NCBI GenBank assembly: GCA_002491115.1
Contig: DKVI01000047.1
Span: 17,303 to 81,302 of the forward strand
From: Lachnospiraceae bacterium UBA7182
GTDB taxonomy: Bacteria; Bacillota; Clostridia; Lachnospirales; Lachnospiraceae
Direction of reading: 5' to 3'
Length of the DNA: 64,000 nt
The notes beneath the pieces were generated by a model. The model made no database searches. It had not been told where the DNA came from and was given only the letters and a program-made list of their open reading frames with translations. Positions 16,580 through 24,918 of this stretch are shown in pieces (position 1 is the first letter of the stretch; every line of letters begins with the position of its first letter). The position numbers and the translations under genes were made by a program.

Positions 16580-16660
16580 GCGGAATTGATGGAATTGGCA
16601 GACATGCAAGATTTAGGTTCTTGTGCCTTTGGCGTGAGGGTTCGAGTCCCTCATTCCGCA
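16580..16660 (+). tRNA. tRNA-Leu (anticodon UAG)
   Basis: A class II tRNA: acceptor stem GCGGAAT/ATTCCGC, D-stem ATG/CAT, anticodon stem CAAGA/TCTTG with loop TTTAGGT and anticodon TAG at 16614-16616, long variable arm TGCC-TTT-GGCG, and T-arm GAGGG-TTCGAGT-CCCTC. The discriminator is A. The CCA end is not encoded. It is followed at once by a terminator hairpin and appears to be a single-gene unit. Confidence 0.96.
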
Positions 16661-16666
16661 TAAAGG

Positions 16667-16719
16667 AAGACAGCGGGCAGGCCGGATGAGAATTTCGGAC
16701 ATTCCGCTGTCTTATTTTA
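16667..16719. terminator. Terminator after tRNA-Leu
   Basis: AAGACAGCGG (16667-16676) pairs with CCGCTGTCTT (16704-16713), followed by ATTTTAT. It sits seven bases after the tRNA and directly beyond the stop of the convergent CapA-like gene, so it may serve both. Confidence 0.75.
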
Positions 16720-17892
16720 TGGCGTCAGAATCCCTTCCGGTGTGACGGACACATCAAAAGACAGTTCTTCCAGGTGCCGGAATAAAGAAGCGGGATTCTG
16801 TATCCGGGACAATACGCCGCCTGTCCGCTGACAGGGGATCAGTTTTAAGCTGACCGGATCTTCCGGGGAAAAAGAGGCTTCTAAAAGTAAGGTTTCGCTT
16901 CCCCGGTTGCCGAACAGATAATTTCCCAGGCTGTAGACAATGGGAACGCCGTTATAATACTCAAACCCCTGGAGTACATGGGGATGGCAGCCTACCACCA
17001 GATCCGCGCCTGCGTCGATATATCCTTTTGCCAGGGCGCGCTGGTAATCTTCCGGGGTTTCATTGCGTTCAATTCCCCAGTGGACGAAAACGATAATATG
17101 GTCATAAGCGCTTTTGGCGGCTTCGATGGCGGCGTTGAGTTTCGCAGGGTCATAGGTCTGGAACAGGCCGGGTGTGGTGTCTGTGGCATACCAGTCATAG
17201 GAAGGGGATACTCTGGTAGCCCCGAAGATGGCAAAGGTCTGGCCGTTTACCGTGCGGACTGCCGGAGCGGACGCTTCCTGGATCGTATAGCCGCCCCCGA
17301 TCCATCCGATTCCGGCCTGCTTTAAAGTATCCAGCGTGTCGCAGAACGCTTCTTTTCCAAAATCCAGCGCATGATTATTGGCCACTGTGACGATATCCGC
17401 GCCCAGCTCCAAAAAGATCTTCACATAGGCAGGGTCTGTGCGGAATGTATATTCTTTATCTTCCATGGCTTCGCCCTGGAGGCTGAAAGGAAATTCTTCA
17501 TTTAGAAGAAAAAGGTCGGACTCTCTCATCTGGGAAAGCATATCTTCATCCGCCAGCGCAGAGATGCCGCTCTGATCATAAGCTGCCAGATACTGTTCGG
17601 AGAACATAACGTCCCCCGCGAAAGAAAGAACGGCCCTGAAAGGTTCGGGCGGTGTTCCCTCCGGAATTTCGGACCCGTCCGGTTCGGGCGTATTTTCCCC
17701 GCTTTTTTCCGGAAGCTTTGACGGAGACCCGGCAGGCGCTTTTTCTTGTTGCTGAACCGCTGTTTTTACCCTGGGAGGGTCCGGCGCGGGTTCTTCTTCT
17801 GCTGTGTGGATGAAGATTCCGGACAGGAAAATCAACAGAACACAGCCTGCCAAAATCATATAAATTCTTCTTAAATATCTTTTACGCATCAA
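16717..17892 (-). CDS. CapA-family membrane-anchored metallophosphoesterase-like protein
   Basis: A 391-residue protein with a single N-terminal membrane anchor (about residues 8-28), a Pro/Glu-rich stalk to about residue 85, and a PGA_cap domain. The metallophosphoesterase-type motifs are LSFAGDVMFS, TVANNHALDFG, FVHWGIE and GCHPHVLQG. The family includes CapA, needed for poly-gamma-glutamate capsule, but no capB/capC/capD genes are here and many Firmicutes carry lone copies of unknown role. The active face should lie outside the membrane. It is divergent from dihydroorotase. Confidence 0.85.
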   Translation of the reverse strand: MMRKRYLRRIYMILAGCVLLIFLSGIFIHTAEEEPAPDPPRVKTAVQQQEKAPAGSPSKLPEKSGENTPEPDGSEIPEGTPPEPFRAVLSFAGDVMFSEQYLAAYDQSGISALADEDMLSQMRESDLFLLNEEFPFSLQGEAMEDKEYTFRTDPAYVKIFLELGADIVTVANNHALDFGKEAFCDTLDTLKQAGIGWIGGGYTIQEASAPAVRTVNGQTFAIFGATRVSPSYDWYATDTTPGLFQTYDPAKLNAAIEAAKSAYDHIIVFVHWGIERNETPEDYQRALAKGYIDAGADLVVGCHPHVLQGFEYYNGVPIVYSLGNYLFGNRGSETLLLEASFSPEDPVSLKLIPCQRTGGVLSRIQNPASLFRHLEELSFDVSVTPEGILTP

Positions 17893-17979
17893 TAAAACAC
17901 CTCTGTGATTTGTGTTTTTCTATCATATCACAAATGACAGGGAAAGTACATCCTGCACACATTCTCAGATCCTTTTCCC

Positions 17980-18008
17980 TTGCCCTTCTCCCTTTGTGAG
18001 GCTACAAT
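17980..18008 (+). promoter_or_regulatory. Promoter of dihydroorotase
   Basis: TTGCCC (17980-17985), 17-bp spacer, TACAAT (18003-18008), 48 bp before the start codon. No PyrR-type leader or attenuator is visible in the short leader. Confidence 0.6.
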
Positions 18009-18055
18009 AGAAGTACCAGATGACAACGATTCTAAATCATAACAGGAGGCTTAGC

Positions 18056-19318
18056 ATGATACTTATTAAAAACGGAAGAATCATAGACCCTGTGTCCATG
18101 ACGGATACGACCGCCGACGTCTTAATCGACGGGTCCTTGATCGTTCAGGTCGGGCAGGGTCTTTCGGCTCCGGACGCGGAACCCATAGACGCCGCCGGCC
18201 TTGTGGTGGCGCCGGGGCTTATGGATGCCCATGTACATTTCCGCGATCCGGGTTTTACCTATAAGGAGGATATCTGCACCGGAGCCGCGGCTGCCGCCAG
18301 GGGAGGCTTTACCACCGTGGTCTGCATGGCGAATACCAGCCCGGTCGTAGACAACCTGGATACGCTTTCTTATATTCAGCGTAAAGGGGAAACCACCGGC
18401 ATCCATGTCCTTCAGGCGGCGGCTGTCAGTAAAGGTTTAAAAGGCAGGGAACTGACGGATATGGAAGCGCTCGCGGATGCCGGGGCGGCAGGATTTACCG
18501 ACGACGGTATTCCGCTGATGGATGAGAAACTTCTGACAGAAGCCATGGATACGGCCCGCAGTCTGGGACTGCCCATAAGCCTTCACGAAGAAGATCCTTT
18601 GTTTATCGCTTCGCCGGGGGTTCATCGCGGCGCGGTATCCAGGCAGATTGGTTATGGCGGCGCGGACCGGACGGCGGAGGATGTGATGGTGGCCAGAGAC
18701 TGTATACTGGCGCTTCATACCGGCGCATCCGTGTGTATTCAGCATATCAGTTCCAAAAATTCCGTGGAGCTGGTACGTGCGGCAAAGAAAATGGGAGCGG
18801 ATATTCATGCGGAAGCGACGCCGCATCATTTCACGCTGACAGATGAGGCAGTCTTAAAATATGGTACAATGGCACGGATGAATCCGCCGGTCCGTACAGA
18901 AGATGACCGTTTGGCAATTATAGAGGGATTAAAAGACGGAACCATTGATATGATCGTTACCGATCATGCGCCCCACAGCGCAGAAGAAAAGGCAAGGCCT
19001 CTTTCGGCTGCGCCCAGCGGGATTATCGGACTTGAGACCTCTTTAGGACTGGGGCTTTTATCTCTTGTGGAACCGGGACATCTGACTTTACTGGAACTGA
19101 TGGCTTGTATGAGCAAAAATCCTGCTGAATTTTATCGGATGATTCCATGGGGGATTCAAAGAGATGCACCTGCGGATCTGGTGATTTTCGGCGAAAAAGA
19201 AAGATGGACTGTGGAGAACTTTGTTTCCAAAGCGTCCAACAGTCCTTTTACAGGCTGGAACCTGCCGGGAAAAGTGCATTATACGATCTGCGCCGGGAAG
19301 ATTGTATATGAAGGGTAG
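18056..19318 (+). CDS. pyrC: Dihydroorotase
   Basis: A 420-residue class I dihydroorotase that cyclises carbamoyl aspartate to dihydroorotate in pyrimidine synthesis. Metal ligands are visible: His59 and His61 in DAHVHFRDPG, later HEEDP and QHISS, and the catalytic Asp in TDHAPHSAEEK. The start at 18056 follows AACAGGAGG; the upstream ATG at 18020 is out of reach of that site. The gene stands alone, with no other pyr gene in the window, which is unusual because Firmicutes pyr genes are commonly clustered. Related hydantoinase/allantoinase assignments are less likely given the strong dihydroorotase motif set. Confidence 0.93.
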   Translation: MILIKNGRIIDPVSMTDTTADVLIDGSLIVQVGQGLSAPDAEPIDAAGLVVAPGLMDAHVHFRDPGFTYKEDICTGAAAAARGGFTTVVCMANTSPVVDNLDTLSYIQRKGETTGIHVLQAAAVSKGLKGRELTDMEALADAGAAGFTDDGIPLMDEKLLTEAMDTARSLGLPISLHEEDPLFIASPGVHRGAVSRQIGYGGADRTAEDVMVARDCILALHTGASVCIQHISSKNSVELVRAAKKMGADIHAEATPHHFTLTDEAVLKYGTMARMNPPVRTEDDRLAIIEGLKDGTIDMIVTDHAPHSAEEKARPLSAAPSGIIGLETSLGLGLLSLVEPGHLTLLELMACMSKNPAEFYRMIPWGIQRDAPADLVIFGEKERWTVENFVSKASNSPFTGWNLPGKVHYTICAGKIVYEG

Positions 19319-19325
19319 TATATAA

Positions 19326-19362
19326 AATATCAGTGTGCAGGATACGCCCGCGCACTGATATT
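19326..19362. terminator. Bidirectional terminator
   Basis: AATATCAGTG (19326-19335) and CACTGATATT (19353-19362) form a perfect 10-bp stem that can be extended inward by three pairs. It separates convergent pyrC and the XRE gene. The minus-strand side continues TTTTATAT, the better U-tract. Confidence 0.7.
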
Positions 19363-19370
19363 CATTTGAC

Positions 19371-19715
19371 TTATTTTTCCCGCTGCGTTAAAAATTCAAG
19401 ATATTCCTGCAGGCTTTTCTGCCCTTCTGATGACAGGTTATGATAGGCGTACATGATTTCCCGGTAACCGTCCGGCAGAGAAGCGAACGGATCGACTCCT
19501 TCCGGATGCAGTCCTGTGATCACCAGTTGTTCCAGCGTTACGTTGAAAAATTCTGCCATTCTGCAGGTAGTATCCAGATCGGGAAGGCGGCGTCCGCTCT
19601 CGTAGTAAGAATAGACCTGCCTGGATATATTCAGTTTTTTACTGAGCGCCTCCTGGGTTAACCCACTGTGGACGCGGAGTTCTTTTAGTGTTTTTCCTAC
19701 TTTATAATCGGCCAT
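19371..19715 (-). CDS. XRE-family helix-turn-helix regulator
   Basis: A 114-residue DNA-binding protein. Residues 8-62 form a Cro/CI-type helix-turn-helix (LKELRVHSGLTQEALSKKLNISRQVYSYYESGRRLPD). The rest is helical (YREIMYAYHNLSSEGQKSLQEYL) and probably dimerises. The targets are unknown. It is expressed leftward from an extended -10 promoter (19741-19749). The neighbouring 50-residue ORF starts on the other side of that promoter region. Confidence 0.88.
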   Translation of the reverse strand: MADYKVGKTLKELRVHSGLTQEALSKKLNISRQVYSYYESGRRLPDLDTTCRMAEFFNVTLEQLVITGLHPEGVDPFASLPDGYREIMYAYHNLSSEGQKSLQEYLEFLTQREK

Positions 19716-19740
19716 ACTTCACCTCTTCATTTTTCGAGGT

Positions 19741-19749
19741 ATTATAGCA
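19741..19749 (-). promoter_or_regulatory. Extended -10 promoter of the XRE gene
   Basis: The minus strand reads TGCTATAAT, an extended -10 with perfect TATAAT at 19746-19741. No good -35 is seen, as expected for this promoter class. Confidence 0.6.
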
Positions 19750-19827
19750 AGTTATGCATTCTTCTTGGGGAGATGAAACAAAACAGGGAAATTAAGTTAT
19801 CTTTATATCGGAAAATGAAAAGAATAG

Positions 19828-19857
19828 TTGATTTTATGTGAACAGATGATGTATGAT
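19828..19857 (+). promoter_or_regulatory. Promoter of the 50-residue ORF
   Basis: TTGATT (19828-19833), 18-bp spacer, TATGAT (19852-19857), 22 bp upstream of the start codon. Confidence 0.5.
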
Positions 19858-19879
19858 AAAAACATGGAGGATATAATAT

Positions 19880-20032
19880 ATGACAGATATACTTTGGAGG
19901 CTGTATATCGGGTTTCGGGTACGGGTCAGGCTGATACACCTGCACTTCGTACACTTTGAGAAACCCGATGACGCGAAAACCCCGGAAGAGATGCTCAAAG
20001 AGATCAAAAGAAGGTTAGACCTTCTGACTTAA
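19880..20032 (+). CDS. Small protein of 50 residues, unknown function
   Basis: A short ORF supported by a promoter, a GGAGG site (19866-19870) nine bases before ATG, and protein-like composition: an aromatic/basic amphipathic N-terminal half (ILWRLYIGFRVRVRLIHLHFVHF) and a charged helical C-terminal half (PEEMLKEIKRRLDLL). I do not recognise a family. The arginine-aromatic face could associate with membrane or nucleic acid. It ends 18 bp inside the convergent CYTH gene. Confidence 0.55.
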   Translation: MTDILWRLYIGFRVRVRLIHLHFVHFEKPDDAKTPEEMLKEIKRRLDLLT

Positions 20033-20470
20033 ACGACTGTTGTGATAACGGGAAGAATGGGTAACGTCCTCTCCGAACCAGTCCGGCGCCTGAAAAGAAA
20101 GCGCGGCTTCTTCGGAGGGAAATTCTACCTCCGCAAGCGTAAGGCCGGGATCAGGAGAAGAGAACAGATCCAGTTCGATTGTGTAAGTTCCATAAGGAAT
20201 CAGGTAACGCCGCTTGCGGATCAGGTGACCGTCAATTTTATTTTTCAGATGGGCATAGGATGTTTCGGTTAAAGGAAACGTGTATTCTTCCCGGATCATA
20301 AGACCTTTGGATTTGCAGGTCAGATAATATGCATCATCCTGTCTGCGGATGCGTATCACAGGATCCGTACACAGATATCCCTGTTCGATTTCATGGAAGG
20401 AACAGGAATCCAGATTTTCCGGAAGCGCAGAAACTAAAAATTTTCGTTCGATTTCGTAAGATTTTTCCAT
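20015..20470 (-). CDS. CYTH-domain protein (triphosphate tunnel metalloenzyme)
   Basis: A 151-residue protein. The N-terminal EIERKFLV motif is the ExExK signature of CYTH enzymes, and further tunnel residues follow as alternating charged strands (VIRIRRQ, YYLTCKSKG, IREEYTFPL, IRKRRYLI, YTIELDLF, AEVEFPSEE). The family hydrolyses inorganic triphosphate or thiamine triphosphate, and some members are class IV adenylate cyclases. The specific substrate cannot be told. It is a single-gene unit divergent from the DJ-1 gene. Confidence 0.85.
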   Translation of the reverse strand: MEKSYEIERKFLVSALPENLDSCSFHEIEQGYLCTDPVIRIRRQDDAYYLTCKSKGLMIREEYTFPLTETSYAHLKNKIDGHLIRKRRYLIPYGTYTIELDLFSSPDPGLTLAEVEFPSEEAALSFQAPDWFGEDVTHSSRYHNSRLSQKV

Positions 20471-20527
20471 TGAGATGTCTCCTTACATAATGTTTATTAT
20501 TTCAGTGTAGCATAATTTTGGAATAAA

Positions 20528-20536
20528 TGATATAAT
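20528..20536 (+). promoter_or_regulatory. Extended -10 promoter of the DJ-1 gene
   Basis: TGATATAAT at 20528-20536, an extended -10 with perfect TATAAT, 49 bp upstream of the chosen start. Confidence 0.55.
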
Positions 20537-20585
20537 CCATACAGAATAATCAGGATGATTTTTAAATATGAACAAGGAGGAATAT

Positions 20586-21143
20586 ATGAGCAGCAGAGCA
20601 TGTATATTTATGGCAGAAGGACTTGAAGAGATTGAGGGACTGACCGTGGTGGACATCCTTCGGCGGGCAGGGATAGATACACAGATGGTATCGATCACGG
20701 ACGAACGGCTGATAACCGGAAGCCATCAGATTCCGGTACAAACAGATATCTGTATGAAAGACGCAGACTTCTCAGAGACGGAACTTCTGGTATTGCCGGG
20801 AGGGATGCCGGGGACTTTGAACCTTGGCGCCTGCAAACCGCTGACAGATCTGCTGGTACGGTTCCATAAAGAAGGAAAATGTGTGGCGGCCATCTGTGCC
20901 GCGCCCAGCGTGCTTGGAGATCTGGGAATATTAAAAGGAAAAAAGGCCGCGTGTTATCCCAGCTTTGAAAGCCGCCTTACAGGGGCTGATGTGGTCTTTG
21001 ACGAGGTGGCGTCGGATGGCAATGTGATTACCAGCCGCGGCATGGGTACTGCGATTCCCTTCGCGCTTGCCCTGGTGGAAAAGCTTATATCAAAGGAAAA
21101 AGCGGACGAACTGGGCAAAGACATTATCTTTCGCTGCAGCTGA
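20586..21143 (+). CDS. DJ-1/PfpI-family protein
   Basis: A 185-residue flavodoxin-like protein with the nucleophile-elbow Cys104 in AAICAAPS and a partner Glu in the N-terminal EGLEEIE. Bacterial homologues act as glyoxalase/deglycase-type or chaperone-like stress proteins; the activity here is not determined. The ATG at 20586 is chosen over 20568 because the AAGGAGG site lies between them and is correctly spaced only for 20586. It is followed by the spore-protein gene, which has its own ribosome site. Confidence 0.88.
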   Translation: MSSRACIFMAEGLEEIEGLTVVDILRRAGIDTQMVSITDERLITGSHQIPVQTDICMKDADFSETELLVLPGGMPGTLNLGACKPLTDLLVRFHKEGKCVAAICAAPSVLGDLGILKGKKAACYPSFESRLTGADVVFDEVASDGNVITSRGMGTAIPFALALVEKLISKEKADELGKDIIFRCS

Positions 21144-21237
21144 TTTGAAAGCATGACGCGGACATGGGCCGTTCGGCAGAAACTTCCAGTATGCTCTTTT
21201 GGTTTCAGAGGATAATAGGAGCATGGAGGTGATAAAT

Positions 21238-21459
21238 ATGACAGATCAGAACAGCAAATCCGGAACAAACAATATGGCAGTACCGGAAGCGAAAGCAGCT
21301 ATGAATCGTTTTAAAGAGGAAGTTGCCAGCGAGCTTGGTGTTCCGCTTAAAGACGGTTACAATGGCGATCTGACCAGCAGACAGGCCGGTTCCATCGGCG
21401 GCGAGATGGTCAAAAAGATGATCATGAAGCAGGAACAGCAGATGTCTTCCGGCCAGTAG
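21238..21459 (+). CDS. Alpha/beta-type small acid-soluble spore protein
   Basis: A 73-residue SASP. The family motif is complete: a helix with FKEEVASELGV, then GYNGDLTSRQAGSIGGEMVKKMI. These proteins coat spore DNA and are degraded by the Gpr protease on germination, so the organism is a spore-former. The ATG at 21238 follows GGAGGTGAT; longer in-frame starts precede that site. A strong terminator lies 30 bp downstream. A sigma-G promoter is expected, but I could not place one with confidence. Confidence 0.93.
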   Translation: MTDQNSKSGTNNMAVPEAKAAMNRFKEEVASELGVPLKDGYNGDLTSRQAGSIGGEMVKKMIMKQEQQMSSGQ

Positions 21460-21488
21460 AAGAGAAAAAAACAGAATATTAAAAGATA

Positions 21489-21533
21489 ATGGGGCTGACA
21501 GGGTGCAAAAAACCTAGACAGTCCCATTTTTTT
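21489..21533 (+). terminator. Terminator of the SASP gene
   Basis: ATGGGGCTG (21489-21497) pairs with CAGTCCCAT (21519-21527) with one G-U pair, followed by seven T residues. Confidence 0.85.
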
Positions 21534-21614
21534 GTGATATACTCTTAAAATGTCTATGAGTATGTAAATCAGGGAATACTAAGTTATAAATACAAGGAGG
21601 ATATTTATATAATC

Positions 21615-22910
21615 ATGAGCGTACAGGTAGAAAAACTGGAAAAAAACATGGCAAAACTTACGATTGAAGTTTCTGCTGAAGAAGTTGAAAAGGCAATACA
21701 GTCTGTATATCAAAGAACAAGAAGGCAGATTACACTTCCGGGTTTCCGTAAGGGAAAAGCACCCCGTCAGTTAATAGAGAAGATGTACGGAAAAGATGTG
21801 TTCTATAATGATGCGCTTGACATGCTCCTTCCTTCTGCTTATGCGAAAGCGCTGGATGAGTGTAAGGATGAGATAGAAGAGGTCGTATCCCGTCCGGAGC
21901 TTGCGATTGAGCAGATGGAGAGCGGCAAACCGCTGATCTTTACGGCGACGACAGCCGTAAAACCTCCGGTGACCCTTGGCGAGTATAAAGGCGTACAGGT
22001 GGAAAAAGCGCCCATTGAGGTGCTGGACGCAGAGATCGATGCGGAGATCACCAGAGAAAGGGAAGCAAATTCCCGTATGGTCACGGTGGAAGACAGAGCA
22101 GTGGAAGTCGGTGATGTGGCTACGATTGATTTTGAAGGATTTATAAACGGAGAGACGTTTGAAGGCGGCAAAGGAGAGAACTATGACCTGACGATCGGTT
22201 CGGGTACGTTTATCCCCGGCTTTGAGAAACAGCTGATCGGGGCGAAAGCCGGCGATGAGCTGGATGTAAATGTGACGTTTCCTGAAGATTACAACGCGAA
22301 AGAGCTGGCAGGAAAAGATGCGGTCTTTAAATGCAAGATCCATACCGTCCGCGTAAAAGAGCTTCCGGAAGTGGATGATGAGTTCGCCCAGGAAGTATCC
22401 GAATTTGACACGCTGGAAGAGTATAAAGAGGATATCAAAAACAGGCTTTTCGAGAACAAAAAAGAAGAAGCAAAGAGAGCTAAGGAAGACGCAGTCATCG
22501 CAAAGATTATCGAAGGCGCGCAGATGGAGATCCCGGATGCGATGGTGGATTTCCAGACCGAACAGTTCATGGATGATTTTGCTCAGCGGATGCAGATGCA
22601 GGGACTTAGCCTGGATCAGTATTTCAAAATGACCGGTATGGACGCCGATAAATATAAAGAGCAGATGAGACCCAGAGCCATGCAGAGCATTCAGACCAGG
22701 CTGACGATGGAGGCAGTTGCGAAAGCGGAAGGAATCGAAGTGACAGAGGAGGACATGGAAGCGGAGATCGCAAGGATGGCCGAGATGTACCGGATGGAAG
22801 TCGACAAAGTAAAAGAACTGGTCGGCGACACCCAGAAAGAAGAGATGAAGAAGGACATTCTGATCCAGAAAGCCATTGATCTGGTAGCAGAAGCAGCGGT
22901 TGAAGCATAA
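21615..22910 (+). CDS. tig: Trigger factor
   Basis: A 431-residue ribosome-associated chaperone and prolyl isomerase. The N-terminal ribosome-binding domain carries the GFRKGKAP motif, which docks on L23. The FKBP-type isomerase domain is at about 160-245 (VGDVATIDFEGFINGETFEGG, FIPGFEKQLIGA), and the long helical C-terminal arms follow. The length is normal. It heads the conserved group tig-clpP-clpX-lon-engB, linking nascent-chain folding with degradation. An ACAAGGAGG site is close to the start. The upstream promoter is weak to my eye (TTGTGA, 17 bp, TATGAG just after the preceding terminator). Confidence 0.97.
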   Translation: MSVQVEKLEKNMAKLTIEVSAEEVEKAIQSVYQRTRRQITLPGFRKGKAPRQLIEKMYGKDVFYNDALDMLLPSAYAKALDECKDEIEEVVSRPELAIEQMESGKPLIFTATTAVKPPVTLGEYKGVQVEKAPIEVLDAEIDAEITREREANSRMVTVEDRAVEVGDVATIDFEGFINGETFEGGKGENYDLTIGSGTFIPGFEKQLIGAKAGDELDVNVTFPEDYNAKELAGKDAVFKCKIHTVRVKELPEVDDEFAQEVSEFDTLEEYKEDIKNRLFENKKEEAKRAKEDAVIAKIIEGAQMEIPDAMVDFQTEQFMDDFAQRMQMQGLSLDQYFKMTGMDADKYKEQMRPRAMQSIQTRLTMEAVAKAEGIEVTEEDMEAEIARMAEMYRMEVDKVKELVGDTQKEEMKKDILIQKAIDLVAEAAVEA

Positions 22911-23027
22911 TCTACTGCAAAGCAGGAAGAAAGGCATGGCGGCCTGGCTGTGCCTTTTGTTCGTCATTCATACGCAGTTTTCGGGTCAGCAAAAAAGTTC
23001 ATTCTAACTAAGCAGGAGGACAGACAG

Positions 23028-23609
23028 ATGGCATTAGTACCTTATGTTATTGAACAGACCAGCAGAGGGGAGAGAAGTTATGATATTTATTCCCGTCTGC
23101 TGAAAGAGAGAATCATTTTCTTAGGAGAGGAAGTGAATGAGACGACAGCCAGCCTGGTGGTCGCGCAGCTTTTATTTCTGGAGTCTGAAGATCCCGGAAA
23201 AGACATACATCTGTATATCAACAGTCCGGGCGGTTCTGTGACTGCGGGGATGGCAATCTTCGACACGATGAATTATATTAAATGTGACGTTTCTACCATA
23301 TGCATTGGTATGGCCGCCAGCATGGGAGCGTTTTTACTGGCCGGAGGCGCCAAAGGCAAGCGTTTTGCTCTGCCTAACGCGGAGATTATGATTCACCAGC
23401 CTTTGGGAGGCGCCAAAGGGCAGGCGACGGAGATCGAGATAGCCGCCAAACATATACTGCGTACCCGGGAAAAGTTAAACAGTATCCTGGCAGAGCGTAC
23501 CGGCCAGCCGCTGGAAGTGATTCAGAAAGACACAGAACGGGATAACTACATGACCGCAGAAGAAGCAAAGGCCTATGGCCTGATCGACGAGATCGTTGCG
23601 GCGCATTAA
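23028..23609 (+). CDS. clpP: ATP-dependent Clp protease proteolytic subunit
   Basis: A 193-residue serine protease that forms the double-heptamer chamber. The triad is Ser98 (GMAASMGAF), His123 (MIHQPLGG) and Asp172. The ATG at 23028 is chosen because GCAGGAGG lies ten bases before it and the protein then begins MALVPYVIEQ as in other ClpPs; upstream in-frame sequence is not family-like. It lies 11 bp before clpX, its unfoldase partner. Confidence 0.97.
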   Translation: MALVPYVIEQTSRGERSYDIYSRLLKERIIFLGEEVNETTASLVVAQLLFLESEDPGKDIHLYINSPGGSVTAGMAIFDTMNYIKCDVSTICIGMAASMGAFLLAGGAKGKRFALPNAEIMIHQPLGGAKGQATEIEIAAKHILRTREKLNSILAERTGQPLEVIQKDTERDNYMTAEEAKAYGLIDEIVAAH

Positions 23610-23620
23610 GGGAGAATTAC

Positions 23621-24844
23621 ATGGCTAGAAATGAAATCAGATGTTCCTTTTGCGGGAAGACAGAAAGTCAGGTCATGAAACTGTTAAAGGGACCGAATGG
23701 TGTTTACATCTGCGACGCATGTGTGGAACTGTGCTCCGAGATTATCGAAGAGGAGCTAAGCGAAGAAGAGGGCAGCATCCTGGAAGAGGATATCAACCTT
23801 TTGAAGCCGCAGGAAATAAAAAATTTTCTGGATGATTATGTAATCGGACAGGAGAATGCCAAGAGGGTACTCTCTGTATCGGTGTATAACCATTATAAAA
23901 GGATACTGGCTTCTCAGGACCTGGATGTGGAACTTCAGAAAAGCAATATTCTTCTGTTGGGTCCTACAGGTTCCGGTAAGACCCTGCTGGCTCAGACACT
24001 GGCAAGGATACTGAACGTGCCTTTTGCCATCGCGGATGCCACTACACTGACAGAAGCCGGTTATGTGGGTGAGGATGTGGAAAATATTCTTCTGAAAATC
24101 ATCCAGGCGGCAGATTATGACATTGAACGCGCCCAAAAAGGAATTATCTATATTGATGAGATCGACAAGATCACCCGTAAATCCGAGAATCCCTCTATTA
24201 CCCGGGATGTATCCGGCGAGGGAGTCCAGCAGGCTCTTTTAAAGATTCTGGAAGGGACAGTTGCTTCTGTTCCGCCTCAGGGGGGACGTAAGCATCCCCA
24301 TCAGGAACTTTTACAGATTGACACAACGAATATTCTGTTTATCTGCGGAGGCGCTTTTGAAGGGCTGGATAAGATCATAGAGACCCGCATGGACCGTAAA
24401 TCCATCGGATTCAATGCGGATATCCGCGTCAACCGCCGGGAGGATGTGGGGGAACTGCTCCGCAATGCCCTGCCGGAAGATTTTATTAAATTCGGTATGA
24501 TTCCGGAGTTTATGGGGCGGGTGCCCATCGCCGTATCTTTAGACCCGCTGACGCAGGATGATATGGTGCGGATTCTTTTAGAGCCGAAGAACTCCATCAT
24601 CCGCCAGTATCAGAAGCTCTTTGAACTGGACCAGGTGGAACTCAAATTCGACGAAGAGGCTGTGAAGGCAATTGCGGCCAAGACGATTTCCCGCAAAACA
24701 GGTGCCAGAGGCCTTCGGTCCATCATGGAAGAGACAATGATGGATCTTATGTTTACAATTCCGTCAGACGCAAGTATTCACAGCTGCACGATTACCCGCG
24801 GAGCTGTGGAGGGGACCAGTGTGCCGGTAATTATGAGAAAATAA
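23621..24844 (+). CDS. clpX: ATP-dependent Clp protease ATP-binding subunit ClpX
   Basis: A 407-residue AAA+ unfoldase. The N-terminal zinc-binding domain has Cys8, Cys11, Cys31 and Cys34. Walker A is GPTGSGKT at 114-121. The GYVGEDVEN pore loop, the Walker B motif IIYIDEID and the ClpP-docking IGF-like loop (KSIGF) are present. It delivers unfolded substrates to ClpP encoded immediately upstream. It is followed by a hairpin-T terminator before lon, so part of the transcription may stop here. Confidence 0.97.
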   Translation: MARNEIRCSFCGKTESQVMKLLKGPNGVYICDACVELCSEIIEEELSEEEGSILEEDINLLKPQEIKNFLDDYVIGQENAKRVLSVSVYNHYKRILASQDLDVELQKSNILLLGPTGSGKTLLAQTLARILNVPFAIADATTLTEAGYVGEDVENILLKIIQAADYDIERAQKGIIYIDEIDKITRKSENPSITRDVSGEGVQQALLKILEGTVASVPPQGGRKHPHQELLQIDTTNILFICGGAFEGLDKIIETRMDRKSIGFNADIRVNRREDVGELLRNALPEDFIKFGMIPEFMGRVPIAVSLDPLTQDDMVRILLEPKNSIIRQYQKLFELDQVELKFDEEAVKAIAAKTISRKTGARGLRSIMEETMMDLMFTIPSDASIHSCTITRGAVEGTSVPVIMRK

Positions 24845-24850
24845 GAAAAG

Positions 24851-24877
24851 AAGGGGCCTTGTATACGGCCTCTTTTT
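24851..24877 (+). terminator. Terminator or attenuator between clpX and lon
   Basis: AAGGGGCC (24851-24858) and GGCCTCTT (24867-24874) form an 8-bp stem with one G-U pair, followed by TTTT. It lies six bases past the clpX stop, so lon may depend on read-through or its own promoter. Confidence 0.7.
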
Positions 24878-24918
24878 TACACTTACATAGGGAATGAACT
24901 AAAAATAGGAGGGAAAGC

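Noticed and set aside
20568..20585. Upstream ATG of the DJ-1 gene
   Set aside because: The AAGGAGG site lies downstream of it and is correctly placed only for ATG 20586.
21771..22967. 398-residue minus-strand open frame across tig
   Set aside because: Composition (His/Phe/Leu/Arg rich) is that of a reverse-complement shadow of a Glu/Lys-rich gene; tig itself is complete.
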